DNA of 64,000 bases from Rhipidocladum racemiflorum (GCA_036346355.1 CM070570.1:4906649-4970648); one strand, 5' to 3'; shown: positions 21,086-32,832, counted from the first letter of the stretch. A program made the numbers and translations. Notes: a model not told the origin generated them from the sequence alone.

Positions 21086-21870
21086 TGATGGCCTCAACGC
21101 GACGTCGTATATGTTAACTAGCATACGTACATACGCGTATACGCACACTACTGTGCTACGTATACGTAGGCAAATACATGCATGTACGTACCCGGAGGAG
21201 GTCGCGGACGAGGCACTCGGGGCCTTGCTGTCCGCCGGCGCCATCAGCTCCGTCACCTCCGCCACGCCGCCCTTCACCGCCAGCGCCCGGTCGTCCTCCG
21301 CGCCCTTCGCCAAGTCCGCGCCACACAACACCACCTTCCCCCCCCTGCCAACGCCGCCCAGCGCCCGCGCCAGGTGGTACGCCACCAGCCCGCCGTAGCT
21401 GATGCCCACCACGTGCACCTCCCGGCCCTCGTCGAGGCCGCGGACGTGCTTCCCGCCTGTGAGGAGCGCGGCGACGGCGGCGGCCTGGAAGGCGTCGGAG
21501 CGGTCCGGGGCGCGCGTGGTGGAGGCGCCGAAGAAGAGGAGCGTGGGGACCACCAGATCGAAGTGGCGGGAGAGCGGGCCCACCTGCGCCGCCCACTGCC
21601 ACGTGGGGTCAGGGCCGAAGCCGTGGATGAGCACCACCACCGGCCGCTGCGTGGAGCTCGACTTGGCGTTGCCGTTCCCGGAGGTGGAGGAGGGGAGGAG
21701 GGAGGGGTGGGCCCAGAAGTGGAGGGTGGTGTCGGCGTCGACAGAGGCGGAGTGCGGGCGGAGTCCGGCGGAGGTGAACCTGCGCCGGCACCAGGCATTG
21801 AGGAGGGACATGCAGAACCCCATTGCTCAGGTGCTAGTGAGTTAAGTGAGATGGTACTATCATATATGCA

Positions 21871-21966
21871 CAAGGGCGGAGCTAGCATGTGGCTGGACCT
21901 CGGACCCGGGCCGCTGTTCTTGGGCCAGGACAGAGTCAGGTGGCCCAAGTTTTGCCTCCGCCCCTG
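21871..21966. mobile_element. Small hAT-like element (96 bp)
   Basis: The ends CAAGGGCGGAGC and CTCCGCCCCTG flank 96 bp, with near-identical 8-mers TATATGCA and GATATGCA on either side. A longer related block at about 6950-7080 in copy A shows that the insertion predates the duplication and then changed internally. Confidence 0.65.
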
Positions 21967-22062
21967 GATATGCATACTACACACATGCAAGCAGTGGCAT
22001 TAGTTTCTAGAAGGTTATTTTGTCAGTTGGGAGGTCGATATGATGGCGAGTGATTAACAAGA

Positions 22063-22864
22063 TGGCTAGTCGTTTAGCTCCCCTTCCATATCTGCATCAT
22101 GCCATCTCTTCCCATAGAAGAATTAAGATCTGTCTAACTTTGTCATGTTTAATCTCAAACGTGCTACGGACTTTTAGGAGGTCTATTTAATTGGTTCGTT
22201 GTTACAATCGTGACTTTCTACATTTTCTTAGCTCCATATCCCACGGCACCATAGATTTAGTTTTTTTTTCCCTCCAAATTTTACCACGCTAGCTTGTAAA
22301 GTTAAATTTTGTTGCTACGATAAACATAACAAAATTACTTCTATCTAAAGTTAATTACGATAAAGTTGGCTTCACACCAACACCCTGACCTATCGTCGTG
22401 TGGAATACCTGTTCCAATATTGGGCCCAATACTCCGATGCGAAGTCGAGCAATGGAAGAATTAACGGCGGCCCAACGCAACCCAACTACGCGCTAGCTTC
22501 TTCCATTCCTTTGGCGGGAGCTAATAATAAGACGGCTTAGAGAAGCATGACAACTACACGAATAACATTTCTTCTCCGATACGATCCTAATGATTGATTA
22601 ATTAACTGGTACTGAAAAGACTAAAAGTAGAAGAAGTTTGTCAGGGCATGCAGTAAATTAAGTAACTGTGCAGGTATGCATGCTGACAATAGGCAGCTTT
22701 GCTTAGCTCATTACTGGTCAATGGCCATTAGTCATGCATATGCATGCAGGGGTAAAAGGAAACTTAACCGAACAGAGGTGTGCAAGCACGTGCATGCATG
22801 CACCTGGGTTGGTCAGACCTCAACTGGTTTCAGTTGTTAATGACCACCTGGGCAGCTACTGTAA
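22063..22864. other. Intergenic spacer
   Basis: AT-rich with no supported gene, RNA or clear transposon terminus. GCATGCATGC-type runs occur near 22738-22802. Confidence 0.4.
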
Positions 22865-23081
22865 GGCCATTCACAATAGAGAGTTTCATTACACGGTTTT
22901 TAAGAGTGTCACATCAGCTTTTGTTTAGGTAACCGTGTATCTCAGGTTTTATCCTGATGAAACTCACTCACCTCCCATGAAACTCTTTCTATCTCTCTCT
23001 TTATAATTATCTTGCTATATCACCAAACATGATGATGTGTCACATCATTTAATGAAAATGAAACTCCCATTGTGAATGGCC
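22865..23081. mobile_element. MITE with GGCCATTCACAAT ends
   Basis: GGCCATTCACAATAGAGAGTTTCAT on the left mirrors ATGAAACTCCCATTGTGAATGGCC-type sequence on the right, and TAA flanks both ends (22862-22864, 23082-23084). It is 217 bp and non-coding, consistent with a Tourist/PIF-Harbinger type. Confidence 0.8.
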
Positions 23082-23107
23082 TAATAGTTAAACTAAGGGT
23101 TTTGATA

Positions 23108-23263
23108 AGTTTCATCCGGATGTTTTCTTTAGCAACCATCATCTAAATTCTGGACCATTAGATTTGCTTTTAGATCAATGCACACCCCCCTGAATTCGAG
23201 GTGGGTTGATCGTACGGTCCAAAGTTTGGATGATTTTTAGAACAAAAACATCCGGATGATGCC
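23108..23263. repeat. Small inverted-repeat element
   Basis: TCATCCGGATGTTTT at the left and AAAACATCCGGATGAT at the right enclose about 120 bp; inner arms (CATCATCTAAA / TTTGGATGATTTTTA) also pair. It is MITE-like. The target-site duplication was not resolved. Confidence 0.6.
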
Positions 23264-23929
23264 TATACACTCCCACTAACTAATTAACCATTCATCTGCA
23301 CCTGCACCTGATCAGCGGCTAGGCTAGAGTACGGGATCGATCCAGCGTACGACTTGTGCTGGAAAGTGAGCAAGCTCCATCGATATGATTAGATGCATAC
23401 GTACATGATCTAAAAATTAAAGAAACCATTACCTTTGCTGTCGCACGTAATACTGTCTCGTGCAGCATGTGCCCCTTTTCTGCAGTAGCTAGCCATCGAC
23501 AACACGCAGTGTATATATATACTTATGCATGATTACAGCTCATTAGCTAAGCTCCTCCTTGGGTGATGCTACGCTAATTTGCAGACGTCCCTCCGCCCTC
23601 GGCTGTGGAAACGGCGGGTATGCTTGGTAGAAAGTTATTCGCGACACACTAGACGGGACTCCGAAATTTGTTTCAGAGAGAGCAAAATGTGCCTCTGACG
23701 GCGGAATAGGGCACTATAATTTTAAATGCCATATTTTTTAATTTAAATTTAGGTATATTTTTTAAAACTTTCAATTTTAGGATATATATACATATATAAC
23801 AATTTAAATGAAACACATACATTTGAAAAAAAAAATACTCGAATTAAAAGGTTTGAACGAATTTATAATACATACTTTGCTGATTTATATATAAAATCTG
23901 CACATACCTACAATCAAATAATTAGTATA

Positions 23930-24017
23930 TGAGTGTATCCAAAGTGATAAATGAGTATTTCAAGTACGTTTGGGTGGTATTTCAGAAATGGGAGTAATTA
24001 CTCCTGGGAGTAAAAAG
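23930..24017. repeat. Decayed terminal fragment of the foldback family
   Basis: GTGATAAATGAGTAT, a GGTAT box and TGGGAGTAATTACTCCTGGGAG match the ends of the foldback at 2732-3445. Confidence 0.6.
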
Positions 24018-24029
24018 TGTGTGTATATA

Positions 24030-24265
24030 TATATGCTCCATCCGTTTCTGAATACATGTTATTCTAGCTTTCAAATTTTATTCTAAATACACATCATTCT
24101 AAATTTTTGATGTTAACTATTTTAATGTCATTTACTGGTATGGACTAATGTAATATTTAAAGATATAAGAAAGAGGAGTAATACAATCTTTTGAATATGT
24201 GTCTTGATAGAAATTAATGTAAGAATTTATAATGTCATCTATTTACTTAAGGAACAGAGTAACAA
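24030..24265. mobile_element. Decayed Stowaway-like MITE
   Basis: CTCCATCCGTTTCTGAATAC at the left and AAGGAACAGAGTA at the right resemble degraded Stowaway ends. The inner part matches the interrupted copy at 60545-61070. Confidence 0.65.
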
Positions 24266-24581
24266 CTTTCAACCGCGGAATTGCATGTTGGCTCTCAACT
24301 GTGAGTCACTTCCTAAACCGACAAATGCTGGCAGATTAGCATTTCTGGTACTTCTCTTATATGTGCCTGCCAATTATAGTCCAATCGAAAAGAGAAACCA
24401 ATTTGACGAATTGTGAGTCGAAATAAACAGATTTAACACTCGATCAATTAACTTAGAAAACGATTGGTATGGCTGACACGAGGTAGCTAGGTACGTACAA
24501 ATGTAATTAAACAAATTTACCAACAACTAATCCCCTCGCAGGCCGGGCTAATTAACAATTGACAGAGCTCATCGGATTTGC

Positions 24582-25577
24582 TCAGTAGAGTTTACTCTCC
24601 CATGCATCCAGTACCACCGGCACATCCATGAGCAGATCGGGCAGGTACTCGAGATCATCGAACGAGAGGAGATGGATCATGTGGCTGTCTCCGTTGCCGG
24701 CGCAGTAGCAGTGCTCCCGAGCATCCTCGCCGCCGTTGCCGACGCTTACCTCGCTCTGTGAACCGGCGTTCTGCTCATGGGTTGTGGTCGACTGGGTGCC
24801 TGCAATTGCAATGGCGTCCCCGCCGTGCAGCTGGCACGCGAACACTGGGAGCCGTACCGGGATAGGAGGCGCCGCGGTGGCCGGACCGATCGATTCCTTC
24901 TCTCCGGCCGGCGTCAGCTCCGAGGTCTCGGCCGGGAGGTCACCCTTGGTGCAGCCGCCGGCGGCATTAATACTCCGGCGCCGCTTCCTGATGCGTGAGT
25001 TCCAGTAGTTCTTGATCTCGTTGTCCGTCCTGCCCGGCATCCTTGCGGCGATCACCGACCACCTGCGGCACCATCGATCGATGCAAAATTGCAAATTGCA
25101 CGGTAATTCAGCCTCCACGATCGAATCACCATTGCTAATTTGATTGTCTAGCTAAAGAATGAGATCAAGCATGAATATTAGCACTGATGTATGTATGTAC
25201 CTGTTGCCCAGGACCTTCTGCAAGGAGATGATGGTCTCCTCCTCTCGCATGGAAATGGGCTCCTTCTTGAGGTCCGGCCGCAGGTAGTTCATCCACCGCA
25301 GCCTGCAGCTCTTGCCGCTCCGCCTCAACCCTGCTCATGCAATGCAAAGTTAACTAGCTTGTCAGATATATATATATATGCATTATATTTGTCGGCAAAT
25401 TAAGCTAGCTAATTAGTTCTTGCCAGCAAGCTGCGCGACGGAGCTCCAGGTGGACACACCGTGGCGAGTGATTTGGGCGTAGAGCCGCTCGTCCTCCTCC
25501 GGCGACCACAGCCCCTTCCTCTCTTTCTCCTCCGCAGCGCCGGCGCCGTCGTCATGGCTGATCGGCTTCCGCACCAT
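24582..25577 (-). CDS. R2R3-MYB transcription factor (three exons)
   Basis: Exons on the minus strand are 25424-25577, 25201-25330 and 24582-25062, encoding 254 residues from ATG 25575-25577. R2 spans residues 21-71 (GLWSPEEDERL, then WSSVAQLAGLRRSGKSCRLRWMNYLRP). R3 spans 72-122 (ISMREEETIISLQKVLGNRW, then MPGRTDNEIKNYWNSRIRKR). The expected Trp residues are present; the C-terminal half is low complexity and ends in an acidic, Leu-rich stretch (HLLSFDDLEYLPDLLMDVPV) that could activate transcription. It is a nuclear DNA-binding regulator; the target pathway cannot be told. Intron 1 uses a GC donor (GCTG|GCAAGA) with a normal AG acceptor; intron 2 is GT-AG. The second MYB at 56884 lacks intron 1. 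Confidence 0.92.
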
Positions 25578-25702
25578 TCTTAGTTAATGGTGGCTTGGCT
25601 AGCTACTCCTGCGGTGATGGAAAGCTCGGAACTTCAGCTAGATGTCGGTTGATGCTGAATTATGTGATGATTGGATCTGCAGTGTAGCTAGCTGTTTGCT
25701 GC

Positions 25703-25712
25703 TATATATAAT
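25703..25712 (-). promoter_or_regulatory. TATA box candidate for the 24.6-kb MYB gene
   Basis: TATATATAGC on the minus strand lies about 130 bp before the ATG, giving a plausible leader of about 100 nt. Confidence 0.5.
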
Positions 25713-25839
25713 AAATATGGTGATGCATTTATAGGAGAAACATATGCTCTTGTTCATTGCCTTACCTGTAGGAGCTAGTAGCTAGGGCCTAGGGAGCAGG
25801 AGTATGTACATGTATGTATGTATAATATAGATGAATTAA

Positions 25840-26064
25840 GGTGTGTTTGGTTGTCTGTACCAAGTGGTACATATATGAGATAATTCTAGAAAAATGTCAT
25901 CCATGTGTTTGGTTGCTTGAATAGAACCATCGTATCCTGGACCAAGTGATACAATTTTAAGAAATATTTTCTCTAGATGCTGAACCATACCATTCACCCA
26001 AAATAATAGAACCAAATGGTACATTATCATTCCATTCAATCTCATCCTATCAACCAAACACACC
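25840..26064. mobile_element. MITE with GGTGTGTTTGGTTG ends
   Basis: GGTGTGTTTGGTTG at the left is mirrored by CAACCAAACACACC at the right (225 bp), typical of grass hAT or Tourist MITEs. The target-site duplication is unclear (TAA left, GCA right). It sits upstream of the MYB gene. Confidence 0.7.
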
Positions 26065-27099
26065 GCAACAGTTAATCCTATTTGGCAAAGATTTGGTCTT
26101 ACCTATCCTAATCAGGTTCGGTGAAGGTTTCCATCCGTTGTTACAGTATACTACGAGGAACATGTGCTTAATCATATGTATCTCTGTATGTGTGTATTCA
26201 TCGTGTACCTGAACTAGCACTAGTAGTGCTGAATTGGCAGTACTTGTATATATATGACACTCTTGCATTGCACGGAAAATAGTACTACGCATGTGCAGAC
26301 TGGACAGGATTACGGAGGCTAGCTCTAATTTAAGTCTTCAATCATCCAGTGCGTGATGCTAATTAAGATGATTGAGCTTGCTATCCATGATCGATCGAAC
26401 ATCAAAACCGATTATTACTCCATCAGTACCATGTTGCTAGCTAGCTAGTGTACATGCATGCATTGCATCGAGGGAAGAAGGCCGGCGAAAATATAAGTTA
26501 AGTACACTGAATTAAAATAGACGAGGAGACATGGTTATTGTTTCTGGTAATGACAGAATTCGATATTAAAACATCGCGTGTTAGTGCAATCAAGTTCACT
26601 AATTCAATGATTAACCCAACAATTTGGATATTTTAAATTTTCTTTTTTGCATTGTTCTCAAAAAAACTAATAAATCGTATCGTCATCGTCATCGTCATCA
26701 ATTTGTTAACTGTGCTGTGATTGTTTTTTTCTTTTTTTTGAGGGAGGCTTGGTTGTTTTGTGTTTGCGTATATACCTGTACCGCTCTACGTGCACAGAAG
26801 GTACCAGTCTATCCAGCAAATTAACCTGGGGCTTGTTTGGTAAGCCTCTACACTTGAATTCTCGTCGAGAGTTGGAGGAGCTATGCCAAACGGTTTTTTC
26901 TCGATCAAATCCATAGCAGAATTTCTAAGAATATTCTAGAGCAAAAAATGAACTAGGATGTGGAGCAGCAAAAAGGTAGATTATGGTGGGGAGCAGCTGT
27001 ACCAAAAATGACACTACCCTTAAAAGTTCAGAAAAATTACCCACGTATTGCCATCCATATACCCTTGTACTCCCCGCACCTCTCCCGTACCTCTTCGCT
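26065..27099. other. Intergenic spacer with MITE fragment
   Basis: No gene is seen. A GGGGCTTGTTTGGT end at about 26828 looks like a truncated MITE, and a (TCATCG)n-like run lies near 26680-26700. Confidence 0.4.
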
Positions 27100-28190
27100 C
27101 ATTCCCAAAAAGGTAGATATAGGTTTGCTCGAGGGAGGTGCCATCACCGAGGTGTTGACATCTTCCGATGTAACGGTGTACGTCTGGTTATACATTGGGC
27201 TAATATTTTTAATGTTAATATTATTCTAACCGAGCTATGGCTCCGTTGTCATTACTTTATCATATACTTTTTGCTTCCATCATAGCCAGGGGTAACATCA
27301 TTGGGCTAGTGCAAAGTTAGGTTCAGGTAAACGAACGGTTTCGATATGAACTCCCCCCGGACATACCAAAGGAAGTGTGCCTTATAGCCTGCAAAAAGGG
27401 AGAACATATCTTGTGGGTAAAGCTGTACAACTCTGCAGAGTCTAAAACTAATCGATTAGCCGTATCCACGGTCATGGATGACTTGACGAACTGACACTAG
27501 TTAGTTGATTTCGATTTTCTAAAATTTTTGATCAAATGATTTGAAAAATGATTCACACTGGTTAAAATGCCACTTGTCATTATATTTGTTCGTATAAGAC
27601 CATGGAGGGTCTTTTCCATTATTCTTACTCACAAAGGGCTGTGAGTAATTTACTGTTATCCTGTCAATACTTGTTATTTTGATTACTTATCAAACTCTTA
27701 AATTCAGTTTATGCTTTCAATTATTATTCAGTATTTACAATTCAAATTTTCGCTTTACGCAAAACAACCGTAGAAACCCACTTTCTATTCCGCTTGCATA
27801 TATTTCAGGTTTTGCAAACACTACAAGTCTTGCGAGTACCAATGTACTCAACTTGCTTTAACGTGGTTTTTAGGTGAAGATCAAGAAGACCCAGTCAACG
27901 AAAATGATAGTGAAGAACTCGTTATTTATGGCGACGACTGTCCTCTCTAAGTTCATCTCGTATGTTGCCTGTGGAGTTTTGGGCTAGTCGGCAAACAATG
28001 AGATGTGGTCTTTTATTACTGCTACTTTTGGTTGTGTAATATTAATATCGAACATTTGATGTAATAAAAGTTTGAACTTGTGTGTGGCTGTAATTCCAAA
28101 TTGTGTTTTGTGCGTGCCAGCCACTGATCATGGGAATGGCACTGAAAGCACTTAAGAACCTTGTTTTTATGTTACTTAGCGGTCGATATC
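27100..28190 (+). repeat. Gypsy LTR fragment (3' part)
   Basis: It shares with 12400-14527 and 29152-32534 the landmarks CTAGTGCAAAGTTAGG, CAAAGGAAGTGTGCC, GTGGGTAAAGCTGTACAACT, AACTAATCGATTAGCCG, CAAACACTACAAGTCTTGC and GTGCGTGCCAGCCACTGATC. It starts mid-LTR and stops before the LTR end, so it is truncated on both sides. Confidence 0.75.
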
Positions 28191-28487
28191 TGGATAATTC
28201 GGGATAGGAACCGGATATCAGATAATTGCCCATTCGGATATCCGGATAGCTGTCTAGGGCTCTTGGCTTAGTTGCTGCCTTGCTCTTTCGGTCTCCTGGT
28301 CTTCCCCCACACATCTCACTTCGGTCCTCCATCCTCCACGCAGGCGTGTAGCCACTCTGCATGGCCGATCTCCTCCGCCCCCGGTCGATCTCCTCCACCC
28401 CTAGCCGAGCGCTTTCACCAATCCGCCCCCCGGCCAATCTCCGCCACCGGTACATCTCCTCCACCCCTGGCCGAGCGCTTCCAAGCC
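28191..28487. other. Junction segment before the integrase fragment
   Basis: CTCCTCCACCCC-TAGCCGAGCGCTT and related phrases repeat two or three times at 28365-28485. The stretch is open in frame with the integrase fragment but does not look like integrase. Confidence 0.35.
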
Positions 28488-29114
28488 AGTCTTGAAATGT
28501 CGCCATTTGAAGCGTTGTATGGAAGGAAATGTAGAACTCTCCTCTTTTGGTCCGAAGTGGGAGAAAGACAATTCTTCGGTCCGGATCTGATCAATGAAGC
28601 CCAGGAACAAGTAGATATGATCCGAAGCCGACTAAAAGAAGCGCAATCTCGTCAAAAGAGTTATGCCAACAACCGTCGCCGTGAACTCAGCTTCGAAGTT
28701 GGTGATCATGTATACTTAAAGGTTTCGCCTCTCCGTGGAGTCCGCCGCTTCCAGATCCGTGGAAAGTTAGCTCCTCGATACATTGGGCCGTATCAAATCC
28801 TTGAAAAGATGGGTGATATGGCATACAAACTGGAGTTGCCACCTCAACTGTCTGATGTCCACAATGTCTTCCATGTGTCGCAACTCAAGAAGTGCTTGCG
28901 GGTTCCCACTGAACTCACGCAATTGGAAGATATCGATCTGTAGCCTGACCTGTCCTATCGAGAACGCCCTGTTCGCATTCTCGAAGAAGCCGAGCGTCAT
29001 ACTCGGAATCATTCCCTTAAGATGCTTAAGGTCCAATGGAGTAATCACTCCGAGGATGAAGCAATTTGGGAAAGGGAAGATCACCTGAGGAAAGAGTTCC
29101 CTGACTTCTTCTAA
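28488..29114 (+). pseudogene. Gypsy (Tekay-like) integrase C-terminus and chromodomain-like end
   Basis: The reading begins abruptly at ASLEMSPFEALYGRKCRT and continues through RQKSYANNRRRELSFEVGD, APRYIGPYQILEKMGD and DVHNVFHVSQLKKCLRVP. An in-frame TAG (28941-28943) stands where the family usually has CAG (Gln), after which the same frame continues with RERPVRILEEAERHTR, KVQWSNHSEDEAIWEREDHL and RKEFPDFF to TAA 29112-29114. The chromodomain-like tail fits the Tekay/Del chromovirus clade. Everything upstream of the integrase C-terminal part is deleted. Confidence 0.88.
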
Positions 29115-29151
29115 CCCTCGGCAAATCTCGAGGACGAGATTTTTGTAAGGG

Positions 29152-32100
29152 GGAACATCCTGAAATATGGGGATCAACGAAACATGCTTTTGGGAAGAAA
29201 AAAACCTGAATTGAAACCCTTATAACTTAATCTTGTGAATCTATCCAAATAGGAAAAAATATTAGTAATTGGTAATATGGTAAAACAGTAACAAGTGGAA
29301 GGGTGAAAGTAAAATAGTCGAAGTCTTGTGGTAATAGAACTCTTACTGGGACTTGAGGTTAGGAGTCTGGAAGCATTTCTCTGGGTTTAGGTCATCTCCC
29401 TTCCTACCCCTCTGCTGTTGTCGGGAGACAGGGAGAAACAGAGGTAAAGCCTCCCCAGCCTCTCCCTTCTCTCTCTGCCAGCGGGCCAGCTGCCAAGTGA
29501 CTGCGCCCTCCCCTCCCCTTCTCTTTCTCTGCCTCGTGGGTCCGGCCCACACGTCGGCCTCCTCTTCCCGTTCTCCTTCTCCCTTTCTCTCTTCTCTGTC
29601 TCCCCGCGCGAACCACTGGGGCTTGGTCTCAGCGCTCCCCTCCTTTGCCCCCTGGTCCCTGCATTTCCACGGCGTTGGTCCTCGTCTCACCTGCTCCCAC
29701 GTCATGGCCACGCCACCGCGACTGGACCTGCACCATTCCCCGTCCCATCGCCGTGCAGCCGAAGCTCCTGGAATCACCTCATTCTTCCTCGGCAAAACTC
29801 CACTCGAACCGGCTATAAAGCCCGGCGAGACGTCCTCCTAGTCCCCTTTTCTTTCTTGGCCCTCCTCCACTCTTCCCCGAAGTCGCAGTGGGAGGATTTG
29901 GCCTTCTTCCCCGTTTCCGGCCGTGAGCGCCGCCGTGAGAGCGCGCGCCCAATCTCCTTCCCCGAGCCCCCTTTTCCCAATTCCTTGGGCTGGATCGATC
30001 CTCACACTCCTCTGGTTCTTTTCCCCCTCTCGGTGCAGGCCGACTCGCCGCCGTTCGGCCCCGCCACGAACGCCGCCGAGCCGTGTCGCCCCCGCCCGTC
30101 GCCGACCTCTCTCCGGAGCCGTCGCTGGACTTTGGAGACCACCTCCGAGATCCCCGTGACGTCCTCGAGCTCACCGAGCCCGCCACCGAGCCCCTCCGGT
30201 CCTCCTTCGCCGCCGGTGAGGCACGCCTTCGCCGCCTGCTCTGGATTGACGGCAATGAGCCATCATTGTCGATCTCCCTTCCTCTCCCTACACGCGTGCG
30301 AGAAATACGCTTTCCAGCCGGTAAAGCGTATTTGATATTTTTCCCTGTTCTTAAACCTAGCCGAACCAAATGCAGACCACCATATCTCCTGATCCACTAA
30401 CCCAAATTCAGTGAAACCATTTAGGGTTGTTCATGCTAAAAATCTTTTTATTAAATAGAATCTTATTCTAGGTGTTGTTTTTCGTATAATTGCAAATTAG
30501 ATGTTAAAATGAGTTCAAAATTGTTGTAACCACTTTATTTGTGACCTAGAAGAAATATGGTACCTGTTAGAAATAAAAATGCTTAGGGTGTTTGGATTGA
30601 TTCATTTGTTGCTCCATTTGCTAGTTGATAGCCGGTACTTAAGGGACCTTCTTTAGTGGAAAACCTAGTAGCATGTGAGACACTAGATAAACCTTAGAAT
30701 TGAATGTTTGATGTGTATGATTGATTCGTTGTTCGATTCGCTATCTGTATTCTTTTTGCCTTATTGGATCTTTATTTGTTGCTATGTACCGCGTGACGAC
30801 GGGTAGAATCCGACGTAGTGAACGACTCCGTCTTTGAACCCGAACTTCAGTTCGACGACAACGATCCGCAAGGCAAGCACCCTTTAAACATGTTGATCCC
30901 AGATTTTTAAATGCTTTCATTAATGTTTTACATGCATGCATTATGTTAGTAAAATGTTAATTTGTGGTTAATGGTAGATATAACCCTTTTTATGGATCTC
31001 CTCAATTAAATTGTCATGTGAACCTTTGATAGACTTAGGACTTGGGAATGATACATGAAAATGTGACTTGGGTAGATGCGAATAATAATTATTCGTGCTT
31101 AGCCATGCTTAGAGTGAGGTGTTTAGCTCTTGAAAAACCTAAAAAGTTGTATATGACGGTAAAGAATACTGGTAGTTTAATAAAAATGAAAATAAAACTA
31201 TGATTTGGACGTGGGTGACTTATTGGCAATAGCCGGGTGTGTGAGGGTGTGCTCACACGTAGTTAGGGGGAGATTGTCACCTGGGTCAGGTTAAGGACCG
31301 AACTCAGTGTTGTATGATCCAAGAATTACCGTACAACCACGATGCTGGTATGGGACGGCTATAACTAATTAAGTTACTAAGGACTGGCTTTGCACGGGGA
31401 AAGGCCGGAGTAGCACGGGTTGTTCCTGCGGGATTGCTCGTAGGGGTGTCCACACAAGGGTGTGGGTTAGACACATACCAATGCAATGGTATACACCTTA
31501 CTAATGGAGAGAAATGATCCGTGCTACGATGTTCTTCTGCCGCCATTAGTAGGGGTTAGTCGTTACCAGGCTAGTGCAAAGTCAGGATTTAGTAATGTAA
31601 AGGTTATATATGATTTTTCCCTGGCGACACACCAAAGGAAGTGTGTAACTATGCATTGCAAAAAGGGAAGTCATTCTTTGTGGGTAAAGCTGTACCACTC
31701 TGCAGAGTTAAAAACTAATCGATTAGCCGCGCTCTCGGTTATGAGCACTTGGTGAACTTGCACTAGTTAGAAGGTGTTTTAATAATTTTTGCTAAAAAGT
31801 GAAGATAAAATTTGGAATAGAATTTACCCCGCAGATGAGCCAACATTTGACATCTGTTGGCAATGTTGGACTCAACTGTTGTGCCCTGTGTGGGCAAATA
31901 TAGCGGTCTTTGTGTCTAGGTTGATATTATGGTGGTTTGTGCCATGTGTTGGCCTTTGGATGGATAGTGGACATGATTATGATCTGTTGAGATATGTTGA
32001 TAATAATGCTCATTACTTTACTTATTTACCAAATGTTTTATGACTTATGCTTTCGAATTACTATTCAGTATTTACTTTAAACTTCGTTTTCTGCAATCAA

Positions 32101-32534
32101 CCGTAGAGGCCCACTTTGTATCAACTTGCATATATTTAGGCTTGCAAACACTTGAAGTCTTGCTGAGTACAAAATGTACTCACCCTTGCCTCGTTGTTGT
32201 TTTTAGATGCAGACTTAGAGTATGTTGATGAACCGTACTGTGACGTGGGTTATGATGTCTACGACCGTTCTTCTACCTAGTGTCTTACCTAGTCAGATGC
32301 CTGTGGTGTTTGGGTAGTGGCAATCTGAGGGATAAGAATGTTTAGTACTTTTGGACTTGTAATATTATGTGGTTGAACTACTTAGCAAACTCTGTAATAT
32401 TTTGGTAATGTATGGACTTGATGGCAAATTGTGTATATGCGTGCTGGCTACTGATCCAGGAACCAGCACTGGATGCATATTTAGAACCTGCCTTTTTGTG
32501 ATAGCATCGTATTGCAAAAAGGGAGGGTCTCACA
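29152..32534 (+). repeat. Long 3' LTR (about 3.4 kb) of the Tekay-like element
   Basis: It follows the polypurine tract GTAAGGGGGAAC (29145-29156) downstream of the pol end; the exact start is uncertain by a few bases. It ends GGGAGGGTCTCACA. 29340-30400 is very GC-rich with a TATAAAGCC box at 29814, a likely LTR promoter and leader. 30640-32530 aligns with 12640-14527. GC-rich open frames here are not host genes. Confidence 0.75.
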
Positions 32535-32832
32535 CCTGTTTTCCCCTACCCCTCCTCACAGCCCTTGCTCGGCCACCTGACACCAGTCGTCGTCCTCTCC
32601 ATCGATTTAGTGTGACTAATTACAAGAACCCAAGGTATGGAATCAAAATCCATAGATTGGGGGTATTTACTGAGTTGGTTCACATGCCTTACATGTTTCG
32701 CGATTATGGACATTCTGTGTAGACACTACTACAAGAATGTACATTAGAATTGGTTCTTTTTCGTCACTACAATCGGTTTTGGTGGCGATAGAAAATCCAA
32801 CGACAGTAATAAGGAAGCGTTATCGCAGTCGG

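Larger units (their letters stand above)
19448..21823 (-). pseudogene. Alpha/beta hydrolase duplicate, frameshifted
   Basis: Exons align one to one with the intact gene: 21192-21823, 19926-20015, 19775-19842 and 19448-19574, and all splice dinucleotides remain. Exon 1 has lost the 49 bp equivalent to 5796-5844, between Lys200 and the exon end. The frame then runs through a novel tail and meets TGA in exon 2, giving about 221 residues without the catalytic Asp and His. The downstream exons themselves stay open in the original frame (EYVAGRREEMIQL, WGEFDQIFPVEKAH, NTGHLVIQEEYK). HGFG is kept and the nucleophile motif is now GISYGG. The promoter is also gone just upstream of the ATG. The break therefore looks recent, and product function is unlikely. 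Confidence 0.9.
19114..22062. repeat. Segmental duplication, copy B
   Basis: Copy B holds the O-fucosyltransferase 3' flank (19114-19362), the hydrolase pseudogene and the upstream hAT-like block to about 22062. Relative to copy A it lacks about 1.6 kb with the tRNA and foldback element, the Tourist element at 4987, 49 bp of exon 1 and about 400 bp of promoter DNA. It has gained a Tourist element (20072) and a 110-bp insertion (about 20976). Confidence 0.85.

Noticed and set aside
29343..30400. Several overlapping 100-200 codon frames on both strands
   Set aside because: They lie in the GC-rich promoter/leader part of a gypsy LTR, have no domain and are biased in composition.
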